From Lewinella cohaerens DSM 23179 (lineage in GTDB: Bacteria > Bacteroidota > Bacteroidia > Chitinophagales > Saprospiraceae), in contig NZ_KB903561.1 in the NCBI RefSeq assembly GCF_000379805.1, positions 1-47,847 on the forward strand: a DNA stretch of 47,847 nt, written 5' to 3'. Both the position numbers and the translations under genes were made by a program. Shown here piece by piece: positions 32,932 through 42,230 of this stretch. Every line of letters begins with the position of its first letter. Within the stretch, counting starts at the first letter, position 1. Below the pieces are notes generated by a model. That model was not told where the DNA came from and ran no database searches. It worked only from the letters and a program-made list of their open reading frames with translations.

Positions 32932-33765
32932 CTACCCCATCTCCCAAGGCTCCACATGCACCAACACATCCACCATCTCCGGCATGGCTGCTCGAATTTG
33001 GTCTTTCAGATCATGAGCGATATTATGGCCGGTTCGTACACTGATGTCGCCGTTTACAACCAGGTGGATGTCGGCGTGATAGGTCATCCCTGATTTGCGG
33101 ATAAAGCACTTCTCGATTTCGATGGCTCCCTCTACTTTGGAGGCAATTTCATGGATTTGCTCAATCATGTCATCGTAGAATTGCTCATCCATGATTTCCC
33201 CCAGCGCCGGGCGCAAGATCAGGTAAGCGTTAAAGACAATGAAGCCCGCGGCAATGATGGCCGCCCAATCATCGGCGTATTCGTAGCCTGGCCCCATCCA
33301 AAGTGCCCAACTGATTCCACAAAAAGCAATAAAGGAAGTGATGGCATCACTGCGATGGTGCCAGGCATCTGCCTGTAGAGAGGTGCTCTGTACTTCTTGC
33401 CCCTTGCGGCGAACATAACGATAGGACAGCTCTTTGACCAAAATAATTACTCCTAATACGATCAAAGTAAAAGGCTTGGGTACATCGTGAGGCTCCTGTA
33501 TATTATGAATAGCCTGAATGACAATGATCGTCGCAGAAACAATGAGAAAACCCACAACAATGAACGTCACTACAGGTTCTATCTTTCCATGCCCGTAAGG
33601 GTGGTTTTCATCAGGCGGCTTGGTCGAATATTTCAAACCAAGCAATACCAGCGCAGATGAAACAACATCCGTGGTAGATTCGATAGCATCTGCAATAAGG
33701 GCAAAGGAATTTCCCAACACACCCGTAATTCCCTTTACGACGGCGAGTAGTAAATTGGAAACCAA
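32932..33765 (-). CDS. Cation diffusion facilitator (CDF) metal transporter
   Basis: A six-helix CDF transporter that exports Zn2+, Fe2+ or similar ions by proton antiport. Metal-site motifs are DAIESTTD (TM2), HPYGHGKIEP after TM3, and DAWHHRSDAI (TM5); a cytoplasmic C-terminal domain (about 190-277) has the family's HIHLVVNGDISVRTGH strand. Reading upstream of the TTG at 33765, the conserved frame continues (KHPKPKLVDSSTKAIRTAILSL) to an in-frame TGA at 33838-33840 without ATG or GTG. The start is thus TTG at 33765, a non-canonical codon in that stretch, or the gene lost its start. The upstream ADH stop is only a few bases from that TGA. Confidence 0.87.
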   Translation of the reverse strand: MVSNLLLAVVKGITGVLGNSFALIADAIESTTDVVSSALVLLGLKYSTKPPDENHPYGHGKIEPVVTFIVVGFLIVSATIIVIQAIHNIQEPHDVPKPFTLIVLGVIILVKELSYRYVRRKGQEVQSTSLQADAWHHRSDAITSFIAFCGISWALWMGPGYEYADDWAAIIAAGFIVFNAYLILRPALGEIMDEQFYDDMIEQIHEIASKVEGAIEIEKCFIRKSGMTYHADIHLVVNGDISVRTGHNIAHDLKDQIRAAMPEMVDVLVHVEPWEMG

Positions 33766-33841
33766 ACTAAGAATGGCGGTGCGGATGGCTTTGGTAGAAG
33801 AATCGACGAGCTTCGGTTTTGGATGCTTAAAGATAAATCAA

Positions 33842-34882
33842 TTAAAACGTATCAATTACGAGTACACCCTTGTTTTTAAAATTATTCATGGCAGGCAATG
33901 CTTCAATAGTGTCCGTTAAAGAAATTGTTTTTTCAATGAGCCTTTCGGGCTGCAAGCGATCTTGTTTGATCATCGCCAGCATATCCGTGTAACGGAAGGC
34001 CTGCATCCCGTGGCTGCCAATGATCTCCAATTCATCGGCCAAAACCCTGTCCATAGGTACTTTGGGGTGTTGATGGTCGCCTGTCATCAAGCCTACCTGA
34101 ATGTGTTTGCCACGCTTGCGCAGGCAAGCGATGGAGTTAAAGCAGGTGATCGCACTACCCAACGCATCCAGCGAAACATGGGCACCTCCACCTGTCGCCG
34201 CTTTTACAGCATCAACGACCTGGTCATTTTGTAAGGCATTTATGACTGTTGTCGCTCCCAGTTCTTGAGCCAGTACCAATGTCGCCGGGTCTATATCTAT
34301 AGCTGTTACTTGGGCACCCAGCGCAGTCGCGATCATGATGGCGGATAAGCCCACACCGCCGCAACCATGGATGGCTACCTGTTGTCCGCCAGCTACCTTC
34401 CCTTGGTCAACAATGGCACGGAAGGCCGTTATAAACCGACACCCGAGCGTAGCTGCTGTTGTATCGGCAATCTCTTTGGGCAATTTTACGACATTGATAT
34501 CAGCGTAATCCAGCGCTACATATTCGGCAAATGAGCCCCAGTGCGTAAAACCTGGCTGAAATTGGTGGTCACAAACCTGATGATTGCCAGAAATACATTG
34601 CCCGCAATGCCCACAGCCCGCCACAAAAGGAACCGTCACCCGATCTCCAACTTTTATCTCTTTGACATCCTTCCCTGTAGCGACTACTTTACCTGCCAAT
34701 TCATGCCCCGGCACATGGGGGAGTTTGATATCAGGATCATGTCCCATCCATCCGTGCCAGTCGCTACGACACAAGCCAGTAGCCAGCACCTTCACCACAA
34801 TCCCTTTAGGTGACGGACCAGGGTCAGCAACGTTCTGAATGGTTAACACTCCCTGGAATTGCTCGTAAATCAATGCTCTCAT
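33842..34882 (-). CDS. Zinc-dependent alcohol dehydrogenase
   Basis: A medium-chain dehydrogenase/reductase. The catalytic zinc site shows [10 protein letters not shown] and [10 protein letters not shown], the structural zinc site [16 protein letters not shown], and the NAD(P) fold [10 protein letters not shown]. It oxidises alcohols or reduces aldehydes; the substrate is unknown. The frame is open to 34975, but the extra 31 residues come from a GGTGAT repeat tract, and the ATG at 34882 (MRALIYEQF) is the family's normal start, giving about 346 residues. It directly precedes the CDF gene. Confidence 0.92.
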   Translation of the reverse strand: MRALIYEQFQGVLTIQNVADPGPSPKGIVVKVLATGLCRSDWHGWMGHDPDIKLPHVPGHELAGKVVATGKDVKEIKVGDRVTVPFVAGCGHCGQCISGNHQVCDHQFQPGFTHWGSFAEYVALDYADINVVKLPKEIADTTAATLGCRFITAFRAIVDQGKVAGGQQVAIHGCGGVGLSAIMIATALGAQVTAIDIDPATLVLAQELGATTVINALQNDQVVDAVKAATGGGAHVSLDALGSAITCFNSIACLRKRGKHIQVGLMTGDHQHPKVPMDRVLADELEIIGSHGMQAFRYTDMLAMIKQDRLQPERLIEKTISLTDTIEALPAMNNFKNKGVLVIDTF

Positions 34883-34926
34883 GTACCTGTCAATTTGCTT
34901 CACGCAAGATACCCAAATAACTTTTT

Positions 34927-34993
34927 CATCACCATCACCATCACCATCACCAACAACCAACAACCATCTAACCATCTAACCATCTAACCATCT
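34927..34993. repeat. ATCACC and CCATCTAA tract upstream of the ADH gene
   Basis: About four 6-base CACCAT units are followed by AACAACC words and three or four CCATCTAA units. It lies in the 5' region of the minus-strand ADH gene. In the minus-strand reading it encodes a Gly-Asp run that falsely lengthens the ADH frame. Confidence 0.7.
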
Positions 34994-35397
34994 TTTGTCA
35001 TCCACCTTACCAGTTCCAATTCATTCACTGCAACTCATGCCCCATTCACCAAAGCTACCCAGGTGTGTGGTTGTTTAGGCGCATAAATCCGTTTACCTTG
35101 GAGCCAAGATGAATGATGTGGGTTTTTATTGGGTACCTATTTTAGGTATCCTGCATTGAATGACAAGACGAATGTATCCAAAAGCAAGTATCCAAACCTG
35201 CAACTTAAAGACCACATGATTTGTCATTATTAGGGAAAGGGAAGGAGAAAAGAAAGTTAATTCTTGACCAGTACGGAATGGCCTTTGGAACTCCAACACT
35301 ATCCACGCTTATATTAGTCAACACTAGGTTTTTTTTGACTAATTTTGAGTAGTACCTCCATGAGCGGTAGTACTACGTCACCCGACAAACTGTTTAA
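34994..35397. other. Divergent intergenic region with dyads
   Basis: No gene is seen. It carries TTAGTCAA (35314-35321) with TTGACTAA (35335-35342) as a hairpin around a T-run, and a dyad GTAGTAC (35349-35355) with GTACTAC (35370-35376) just before the LuxR-type gene. These could be an upstream terminator and a regulator site. A weak hairpin GGGTACCT/AGGTATCC is at about 35131-35151. Confidence 0.35.
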
Positions 35398-36021
35398 ATG
35401 ATATCCGTAGCGATTGTTACGGCCAGTCGCTCTTTGCGAACGGCTTGGCAAGCAGTTGTGGACAAAATGCCCGACGCTCGATGCGTAGGTGCTTTTGCTA
35501 CGGCCAATGCCATACCGCAAGAAGTTGATGGTCCACCTATTGAAGTAATACTCTTGGGCATAATGCCTAAGGACGATGGTCTCCGTTTATTTACCAAAGC
35601 GCAGTCTGCTCAGGCTGATGCTGAAATATTGATTTTAGCAACGGATCTTTCTGATTCGCAATTCTTTGCTGTGCTTCGTTCTGGAGCAGCGGGTTTTATT
35701 TCCTCTAATAGTTTTCCGGCGATAGTACAGGCTGCAATACGACAGCTAGCAAAGGGGGAAACACCCCTGAGTAAGGATGCTACAAAGCGCATAATGGACT
35801 CCTTTCGGGCCCAACGGCGTAGCGATAACCTTTCGGAAAGAGAGCAGGAAGTTTATCATCTACTGTGCCAGGGCAAAAATTACCGAGAGATCGCAGAAAG
35901 CTTATTTGTAAGCCAGAATACGGTGCGTTTTCATCTGAAAAATATTTATAAAAAATTAGACGTGAAATCCCGCCATGAAGCGGTTGCTCGCGCCTACGAG
36001 CTCGGCCAGCAGGGAGGATGA
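35398..36021 (+). CDS. LuxR/NarL-type regulator with degenerate receiver
   Basis: A 207-residue DNA-binding protein. The C-terminal HTH (about 145-205) is canonical: LSEREQEVYHLLCQGKNYREIAESLFVSQNTVRFHLKNIYKKL. The N-terminal receiver keeps the fold pattern but not the phosphorylation site: the acidic pair is replaced (VTAS at 7-10), the phosphoacceptor Asp is Gly54 in ILLGIMP, and the conserved Lys near 103 is not present (GFISSNS). It should act without phosphorylation. The SusC/SusD genes follow after a strong terminator, so regulation of them is only a guess. Confidence 0.85.
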   Translation: MISVAIVTASRSLRTAWQAVVDKMPDARCVGAFATANAIPQEVDGPPIEVILLGIMPKDDGLRLFTKAQSAQADAEILILATDLSDSQFFAVLRSGAAGFISSNSFPAIVQAAIRQLAKGETPLSKDATKRIMDSFRAQRRSDNLSEREQEVYHLLCQGKNYREIAESLFVSQNTVRFHLKNIYKKLDVKSRHEAVARAYELGQQGG

Positions 36022-36085
36022 CTCACTGTAATACCGAGCTAATAATTTTGGAACTATTGAGCGTTTTTTCATACTAGTAGTTGGC

Positions 36086-36114
36086 TGCCGGACCCTCGGG
36101 TCCGGCAACTTTTT
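36086..36114 (+). terminator. Strong terminator of the LuxR-type gene
   Basis: Stem TGCCGGACCC (36086-36095) with GGGTCCGGCA (36098-36107), a 2-base top, then ACTTTTT. It is a perfect 10-bp stem followed by a T-run, 65 bases past the stop codon. Confidence 0.8.
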
Positions 36115-36179
36115 GACCTCTCAGAATTAGCCAAAAAACGCAAACGCTTCACAACAATAAATTTTCATCAACCTTTTGG

Positions 36180-36287
36180 GATGATCCTTTTGGTCATCTG
36201 AGCCTCCCTACGTGAAAACGTCAGGAGAGAAAAGGTAAGCTGTTTTTTACTGTCGAATAATTAATACCTCTGGGTCGGTTACGATCC
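36180..36287 (+). ncRNA. Possible structured leader RNA of the SusC gene
   Basis: Several helices can be drawn by eye in the 5' region of SusC: hairpin A GATGA (36180-36184) with TCATC (36194-36198); hairpin B CTCC (36204-36207) with GGAG (36224-36227) enclosing ACGT-GAAA-ACGT (36210-36221), a GNRA-type loop; and CCTTTT in the loop of A (36186-36191) with AAAAGG (36230-36235), a 6-bp pseudoknot. Near the start is hairpin GGGTCG (36272-36277) with CGATCC (36282-36287), whose right arm could also pair with GGATT (36295-36299). No known riboswitch class is recognised. Confidence 0.35.
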
Positions 36288-36331
36288 TTTGGCAGGATTC
36301 TTTATGCGACTTTTTAATAAAACTCACTGTT

Positions 36332-39300
36332 ATGAAACGTATTTTATTACTTTTTGGCCTGTTTTGCAGTTCCGTTTTGGTACTCCAGGCCCAACGCACC
36401 GTCACGGGAACAGTGACGGAAGCCGATGGCACCCCCATGATCGGGGCCAGTGTTCTAGTAAAAGGAACCAGTACCGGAACGGTAACGGACCTGAATGGTG
36501 CCTATCAAATTGGGGTGCCTGCTGGTGCCGAAGTGCTTATTTACAGCTACACAGGGTTTGACCCTAAAGAAGTACCCCTCGGGGCAAGTTCCGTGATGGA
36601 TATCGTCTTGTCAGAAGGTGTTACCCTGGAAACAGCGGTGGTCACGGCACTTGGTATCGAACGAGAGCGTAAAGCACTCACTTACGCGGTGGAAGAAGTA
36701 GGGGGCGATGCCTTGGCTCAGAATCGGGAAACCAATATTATTAATGCTATTGGTGGCCGGGTGTCTGGGGTACAAACCACTTCCTCTGGTGGGCAGGCCG
36801 GATCATCTGCACGGATCATTATTCGTGGTAATTCTTCGTTCCTGGGGAATAACCAGCCGCTCTTTGTTATTGATGGTATCCCCGTTGATAATTCCCAGAT
36901 TTTTGGCGGTGGCCAAAATGGAGCCAATGGTGGAGGCAACGGTGATTCTCCACTTTTCTTTGGCGGTACCACCAACCGTGCAGTAGATATTGATCCCAAT
37001 AATGTAGAAACGATGACCGTCCTCAAAGGGGCAGCAGCTACAGCACTTTATGGATCACGTGCAGCCAATGGGGTCGTACTCATTACCACGAAAAGTGGTA
37101 ACCAGGGCAGCAAGCCAAAAATTACGTTTAGCAGTAATTATGGCTTTAGTAACGCACGCTTGCCAGAACTACAAACCAAGTACTCACAAGGGCTAAATGG
37201 CACCTATTTCAACGGGAGCGATCCAGCTCAACGGATTTCTACCAGCTGGGGGGCACTCATTGATACCCTCAGGGTAGACGGTGATGGGAATTACGACCCG
37301 AACGGCAGCCCGGTTTCCGTTCATGATAATGCGAAAGATTTTTTCCGCCAAGGGTCAAATCTGGATAATGCCTTGTCTATTTCGGGGGGAACAGCTACTA
37401 GCGACTACTATCTTTCTTACGCTAATCGTATCGAAGAGGGTATTGTTCGTAACAATGATATGGATCGCCATAGCCTCTTGGCAAAATTCAACACCCAGTT
37501 GAGTGATCGCCTGAGGATTGGAGCAGGAATTACCTACACCAATACAGATATTACGACCGTAACAGAAGGCAACGGAAGACAATCTTATATGTGGACGGTT
37601 TACGGAGCACCAGTCACCTATGATCTACAGGGGGATAATCCACAGGATTACCTCAATGATGATGGTACACAGCGCTTGTATCGTACCAGTCGAAATAACC
37701 CTTATTTTACCGTCGATCAGAATCGATTGGTCAGTAATGTTAATCGCTTCTTACCCAACTTCAACATTAGCTACGAAATAATGGATGGCTTGCGCCTGAC
37801 CAACCGTTTTGGAGCCGATGTTTATTTTGACCGCCGACTTTACCGCGAGGTCATCGGTACGATTGGAACGTTCCCGACGGGGCGTGTTTATGAGGACAAT
37901 ATCACCAATCGCCAGTTTAACAACGACATTACACTGAACTACAACCGTCAGATCAATGACTTTAATCTTGATGTTTTGGTCGGTAACCAAATCAATGACC
38001 GGGCCACTGATCGGATCTTCACGCAGGGAGTAAACCTGGCCGTTCCTGACTTTTTTGACTTGTCAAATGCGGCGACGATTACAACCAGCCAGAGTAATAG
38101 CCAGCAGCGTTTGATCGGGGCTTATGCTTCGGCGACAGTGGGCTACAAAAGCTTTTTGTACCTAACCGTAACGGGCCGTAACGACTGGTCGAGTACACTG
38201 CCGAAAGACAATCGGAGTTATTTCTATCCCAGTGTTTCGGGAAGCTTTGTACTGACCGATGCTTTCGCAAGTTTGCAGAGTAGTAAGGTGCTTTCGTTTC
38301 TGAAAGTTCGCGCGGGTTATGCCCAGGTAGGCAATGATGCGCCAGTCTACGCCACCCAGACCGACCTGTACGCGCAGTCAAGCGTAGGAGATGGCCAACG
38401 GGGAAATATCCTTTTCCCGTATAACGGTACCAATGGTTTTACCATTAGCAATGTGATTGGAAATCCAGCGCTGAAGCCTGAACGAACGGAAGAAATTGAG
38501 TTCGGCGTAGAAGCCTACTTCTTCAATAGTCGCATCCATTTGGAAGGTACTTATTACGACCGTAAAACGAACGATCAAATTTTCCAGGCACCAGTCGCAG
38601 GTTCTTCTGGTGCAGTATCTCGTTTGGTGAATGCCGGTTCGATGCAAAATGAAGGTGTAGAGTTTTTATTAGAGGTAACCCCGGTGAAAACGAGCTTCTT
38701 CCAGTGGGATATTGGCGGAACATTTACCAAGAATACCAGCCGTGTAATTTCATTGACAGATGGTGTAGATAACATTCGTCTGGGAGGGTTCACCAACCCT
38801 GGAATCTACATTGTACGTGATCAGGGATACGGTGTTATCTGGGGTTCTCAATATGCACGTAATGACGACGGGCAGGTGCTTATTGATAGTGATCCTAATT
38901 CTGGTACCTACGGATTACCCCTGAGGGCTGCCGCCAGCTTGGGAGTAATTGGCAATACCCAGCCCGACTGGTTTGCAGGCATCCGTTCTACCTTCCGTTT
39001 CGGTAACGAAAAGACCGGCGAATTTACCCTCTTCGGCTTGTTGGATATCCGCCAGGGAGGAGACATTCTTAACCTGGACAATTTCTATCTCAACGGCTAC
39101 GGTACCACCAAGCAAAGCGAAGATCGCACGGGCGAAAACACGTTCGTCTATCCGAATGGTGTCCTTGCCGATGGTTCACCGAATAACATTGAAGTTCCTT
39201 ACGATGAAAATTACTGGCGGATCAACTTTGGCCGCGCAATGGAAGACCTAGTGGAAGATGGCAGCTTCGTTCGTTTACGTGAAGTAACCTTTGGCTACAG

Positions 39301-39505
39301 TCTACCCAAGTCTGCATTGAGCAGAACCTTCATGGAGGAGTTGAATATCTCCTTCACGGGGCGTAACCTCTACCTCAATGCACCGAATTTCACAGGTGCT
39401 GACCCCGAATCAAGCCTTTATGGCTCTGCCAACGGACAAGGTTTCTACAATTTCATCACCCCCGGAACAGTGGGCTACAACGTAGCATTGAATGTAACTT
39501 TCTAG
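36332..39505 (+). CDS. SusC/RagA-type TonB-dependent outer-membrane transporter
   Basis: A 1057-residue outer-membrane protein. After a signal peptide (about 1-20) there is a CarboxypepD_reg-like domain (about 23-95: VTGTVTEADGTPMIGASVLVKGTSTG), a TonB plug (about 110-245, with the SusC signature VLKGAAATALYGSRAANGVVLITTKSG) and a 22-strand barrel ending in an aromatic C-terminus (GYNVALNVTF). It imports a glycan or peptide across the outer membrane, driven by TonB. The SusD-like lid gene is 27 bases downstream. No carbohydrate enzymes are nearby, so the substrate may not be a glycan. Confidence 0.96.
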   Translation: MKRILLLFGLFCSSVLVLQAQRTVTGTVTEADGTPMIGASVLVKGTSTGTVTDLNGAYQIGVPAGAEVLIYSYTGFDPKEVPLGASSVMDIVLSEGVTLETAVVTALGIERERKALTYAVEEVGGDALAQNRETNIINAIGGRVSGVQTTSSGGQAGSSARIIIRGNSSFLGNNQPLFVIDGIPVDNSQIFGGGQNGANGGGNGDSPLFFGGTTNRAVDIDPNNVETMTVLKGAAATALYGSRAANGVVLITTKSGNQGSKPKITFSSNYGFSNARLPELQTKYSQGLNGTYFNGSDPAQRISTSWGALIDTLRVDGDGNYDPNGSPVSVHDNAKDFFRQGSNLDNALSISGGTATSDYYLSYANRIEEGIVRNNDMDRHSLLAKFNTQLSDRLRIGAGITYTNTDITTVTEGNGRQSYMWTVYGAPVTYDLQGDNPQDYLNDDGTQRLYRTSRNNPYFTVDQNRLVSNVNRFLPNFNISYEIMDGLRLTNRFGADVYFDRRLYREVIGTIGTFPTGRVYEDNITNRQFNNDITLNYNRQINDFNLDVLVGNQINDRATDRIFTQGVNLAVPDFFDLSNAATITTSQSNSQQRLIGAYASATVGYKSFLYLTVTGRNDWSSTLPKDNRSYFYPSVSGSFVLTDAFASLQSSKVLSFLKVRAGYAQVGNDAPVYATQTDLYAQSSVGDGQRGNILFPYNGTNGFTISNVIGNPALKPERTEEIEFGVEAYFFNSRIHLEGTYYDRKTNDQIFQAPVAGSSGAVSRLVNAGSMQNEGVEFLLEVTPVKTSFFQWDIGGTFTKNTSRVISLTDGVDNIRLGGFTNPGIYIVRDQGYGVIWGSQYARNDDGQVLIDSDPNSGTYGLPLRAAASLGVIGNTQPDWFAGIRSTFRFGNEKTGEFTLFGLLDIRQGGDILNLDNFYLNGYGTTKQSEDRTGENTFVYPNGVLADGSPNNIEVPYDENYWRINFGRAMEDLVEDGSFVRLREVTFGYSLPKSALSRTFMEELNISFTGRNLYLNAPNFTGADPESSLYGSANGQGFYNFITPGTVGYNVALNVTF

Positions 39506-39532
39506 AAAAGTACATCGTGTTCAATAAAAATA

Positions 39533-40966
39533 ATGATAATGAAACATATAAAATTTCTCTTTATCCTGGCTTTGGGCTTATCCCTGGTAGCTTGTGATGA
39601 TTATCTCGATATCAATACAGATCCTAATCAGCCGGAAAGCCCCGGCGATCTGGATTTATTACTCGCGGAGATGACCGCTACCACTGCCTACAACCTTGTA
39701 GGAGGAGGTAACTGGAGCCGCTATGGCGCGCAGTGGATGCAGCAAATTGCAAATAATACAACTGCTCCCAGCAATGATACTTACCGAATTAATACGTCGG
39801 ATTGTAATAACGAATGGGCTTTTTATTCCTACGCTGGTGTTTTGATTAACGCCAAAAAAATGATTGAACTGGGAGAAGAAGCTGGTCAGGAGCACCATGT
39901 AGGTGTTGCTAAAATTTTAATGGCACACAATTATGCATTGTTGGCCGACTGGTGGAGCGATATCCCGTTTACGGATGCACTTCAGCGGGAGAACAACGGT
40001 AAGCCTTTATTTGATGACCAAGCAACGGTATACGATGGTATTCAGCTGATGCTGGATGAAGGAATTGCTGCATTGGGCAAGGAAAGTCCGATTTCTATTG
40101 GCGGCGGTGACCTGTTGCTGGGGGGGGATCCCGCAGCCTGGATTCGTTTTGCGTATGCCCTCAAGGCCCGCTACTATCTTCGTTTGACTGATGCTCCTGG
40201 GGCCGATGACCAAGATTTGTCGAACCTGGCGCTTGCCTCCCTCGAAAAGGCGATGACTAGCGCTGGCGATGAAGCCCGCTTTGAGTACAATAGCGACCCA
40301 GGGCAAGAATCTCCCTGGAACCAGTGGGTAGTGAAATTTGCCAATACGATGCAGATGAGTAATTTCTTTGTGAGCAAACTTCAGGGCCTTAATGACCCTC
40401 GCTTGCCCATTATGTCGGACGTTAATGGTGTCGATGCGATCTACCTTGGTCATCCCAACGGAGGGGCACCGACCCAGACGCTGGCGGAAATTTCAAATAT
40501 CGGAGCCTATTACCTGGATCCCGACCTGGACATCCCGATGATGACTTACGTCGAACAACTTTTCATCAAGGCGGAAGCCCAATGGCGAACCGGGCAGACA
40601 ACCGAGGCTACAGCTACCTATGAAACAGCTATTCGTACCCACATGGAGCAGTTGTCGGGCAATGGCGAGTTTGAAACAGTAATTTCGAGCAGTGATATAG
40701 ATGCATATCTGGCGGCTAATCCATTGGAAGGATTAGGCGATCTGATCGAGCAGAAGTACATCGCCAGTTTCCTTTTAGGAGCTTTTGAAGCTTACAACGA
40801 CTTCCGTCGAACAGGATTTCCTGATGATATCCAACCTGCGCTGAATGCGGACTACAATCAAATTCCTACCCGCATGATCTACACGGACACCGAGGTAAAT
40901 AACAATGCGGCAAATGTTCCCGCAAATATTACGCTCACCTCAAAAGTTTGGTGGGACGGTAACTAA
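39533..40966 (+). CDS. SusD/RagB-type lipoprotein
   Basis: A 477-residue surface lipoprotein, the lid of the SusC transporter. The lipobox LVAC (Cys21) is followed by DDYLDINTDPNQP, a mark of the SusD-like_2 subgroup (PF12771). TPR-like helices and a variable binding face follow. Start: the ATG at 39539 (MKHIKFLF) is as likely as that at 39533. A terminator follows the stop. Confidence 0.93.
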   Translation: MIMKHIKFLFILALGLSLVACDDYLDINTDPNQPESPGDLDLLLAEMTATTAYNLVGGGNWSRYGAQWMQQIANNTTAPSNDTYRINTSDCNNEWAFYSYAGVLINAKKMIELGEEAGQEHHVGVAKILMAHNYALLADWWSDIPFTDALQRENNGKPLFDDQATVYDGIQLMLDEGIAALGKESPISIGGGDLLLGGDPAAWIRFAYALKARYYLRLTDAPGADDQDLSNLALASLEKAMTSAGDEARFEYNSDPGQESPWNQWVVKFANTMQMSNFFVSKLQGLNDPRLPIMSDVNGVDAIYLGHPNGGAPTQTLAEISNIGAYYLDPDLDIPMMTYVEQLFIKAEAQWRTGQTTEATATYETAIRTHMEQLSGNGEFETVISSSDIDAYLAANPLEGLGDLIEQKYIASFLLGAFEAYNDFRRTGFPDDIQPALNADYNQIPTRMIYTDTEVNNNAANVPANITLTSKVWWDGN

Positions 40967-41008
40967 AGAAGTATGTTTTGCCATGAAATGGCATATGGTG
41001 AATAGGAT

Positions 41009-41040
41009 GTCGCCTCGCGTTGTGCGGGGCGACCTTTTTT
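41009..41040 (+). terminator. Terminator after the SusCD genes
   Basis: Stem GTCGCCTCGC (41009-41018) with GCGGGGCGAC (41024-41033, one G-T pair) and a run of T residues to 41040. It overlaps the stop of the convergent minus-strand gene. Confidence 0.8.
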
Positions 41041-41992
41041 ATCGGAATTTGAACTTCAAAAAGACAGTCTCCCCCCGCTCAAGCGCTTGGCCTACCTCTT
41101 TTCGGCCACCATAAATAGCGCCCCTGGTCTGGTTCTCCTCAATTTCGGTGGGATAAAACGTGGCTAGTTTTTCTTCCCTTATAAAAGTTTGGCCCATAGC
41201 TTGATAGACATCGTAGGTGAAAAGTTCCAAGGGATCTCCTATACTGATGCCATTGTCTGCTCCTGCATCAATGATTACCCGGGAAGGTTTTTTCGTTTTA
41301 CCACCCACCACCTTAACTAAATGTATGGGGCACGGAAAGAGCGCCGAAAGTTCTTTGTTCCAAACAGCAGGAAAGGCATCTAAAGCATCAAGGAGGAGCT
41401 TGTTTTTCTGCTCCTGAATGATTGCAGCTTCCTCCTGCGGGGAGCCAGGGAAGGGGTACATTTTGACGAATTTCCAATCAGGGTTTCGCCCATAATCAAA
41501 GACAAAATTCCGGGCCAGGAAATTCTTGCGGCCATAGGCACGCGTAATACACTTGACCTCCCTGCTGTACTTGAGTTCGCCAGTGACAATATTGGTCACG
41601 CGCAAGTTGAAGCTAAAGCCACCAGCAAGGGAATAGTTGGTGCGTGTAAGCATCCCCAGCGTGTCAAGGGCATCACTCTGACTTAAATCATCGATTAGCG
41701 GTTCCATGTTTAATTGGAAAATATACTCTGGGTCAACTTCCCCTTTATTTTCCTCGGTAGAATGGTTGATCACCTGGAAATGCCAGTGCCGTTCTAAGGA
41801 AAGAAAAGCAATTTGCTGCACCCTTTCTACTACACCTGGTGGCACGTCAACAGGAAACTGCATCGGCTCTACCAATACAGGAATCTTATCCCTGCTAAAG
41901 GTATCCAGCAATTGATTTTCTTGCCCAATTGCATAATTTGCCATCAGGCAGCAGCAAAGGAATAGCAATGATAATCCAATCTTTTTTATCAT
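41039..41992 (-). CDS. CsgG-like exported protein, paralogue B
   Basis: A 317-residue exported protein (signal peptide about 1-23, AIGQ). The N-terminal part (about 28-200) has a CsgG/TolB-like look: IPVLVEPMQFPVDVP, then FNLRVTNIVTGELKYSREV. The C-terminal part (about 215-315) begins FPCPIHLVKVVGGKTKKPSRVIIDAGADNGISIGDPLEL and ends GQALERGETVFLKFKF. This shares clear motifs with the gene at 42231, so the two are paralogues. The function is unknown. It is the last gene of the CHAT operon, 238 bases after paralogue A; the gap holds a dispersed hairpin. Confidence 0.65.
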   Translation of the reverse strand: MIKKIGLSLLFLCCCLMANYAIGQENQLLDTFSRDKIPVLVEPMQFPVDVPPGVVERVQQIAFLSLERHWHFQVINHSTEENKGEVDPEYIFQLNMEPLIDDLSQSDALDTLGMLTRTNYSLAGGFSFNLRVTNIVTGELKYSREVKCITRAYGRKNFLARNFVFDYGRNPDWKFVKMYPFPGSPQEEAAIIQEQKNKLLLDALDAFPAVWNKELSALFPCPIHLVKVVGGKTKKPSRVIIDAGADNGISIGDPLELFTYDVYQAMGQTFIREEKLATFYPTEIEENQTRGAIYGGRKEVGQALERGETVFLKFKFR

Positions 41993-42056
41993 AGTTTTTT
42001 GTGTTTGGTAGAGGTGCCCTATTGGTAGCTTTAACCCGTCTTTAATAACCTATTTC

Positions 42057-42072
42057 GACCTCGGATGAGGTC
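42057..42072. repeat. Dispersed hairpin GACCTCGGATGAGGTC
   Basis: It is the exact reverse complement of 32778-32793, but the flanking bases (TATTTC before, GCACAAG after) match that site in the direct orientation. It lies in the gap between the two CsgG-like genes. Confidence 0.55.
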
Positions 42073-42230
42073 GCACAAGCACATGCCTGTTTTTTTTGTA
42101 AACAAATATTAGGTGGAATACTATCCCTACCGCCCATGTTAGTTTCCTAACTAATATGTTATGTTCCGCTGGTCTCTTGACCAGTAACTAGCGTTAGTCC
42201 CCTTTACGTTGGTCAGGTTTGTCACCCCCC

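Noticed and set aside
32758-33093. Frame with PSNHPTIQ repeats
   Set aside because: It is a translation of the CATCCAAC tandem tract and antisense to the CDF gene end.
34883-34975. N-terminal extension of the ADH frame ([15 protein letters not shown]...)
   Set aside because: It is encoded by the GGTGAT repeat tract, and the ADH family starts at MRALIYEQF (34882).
36332-39505. Polysaccharide utilisation locus
   Set aside because: Only a SusC/SusD pair is present; there are no glycoside hydrolases, lyases or hybrid sensor in the window.
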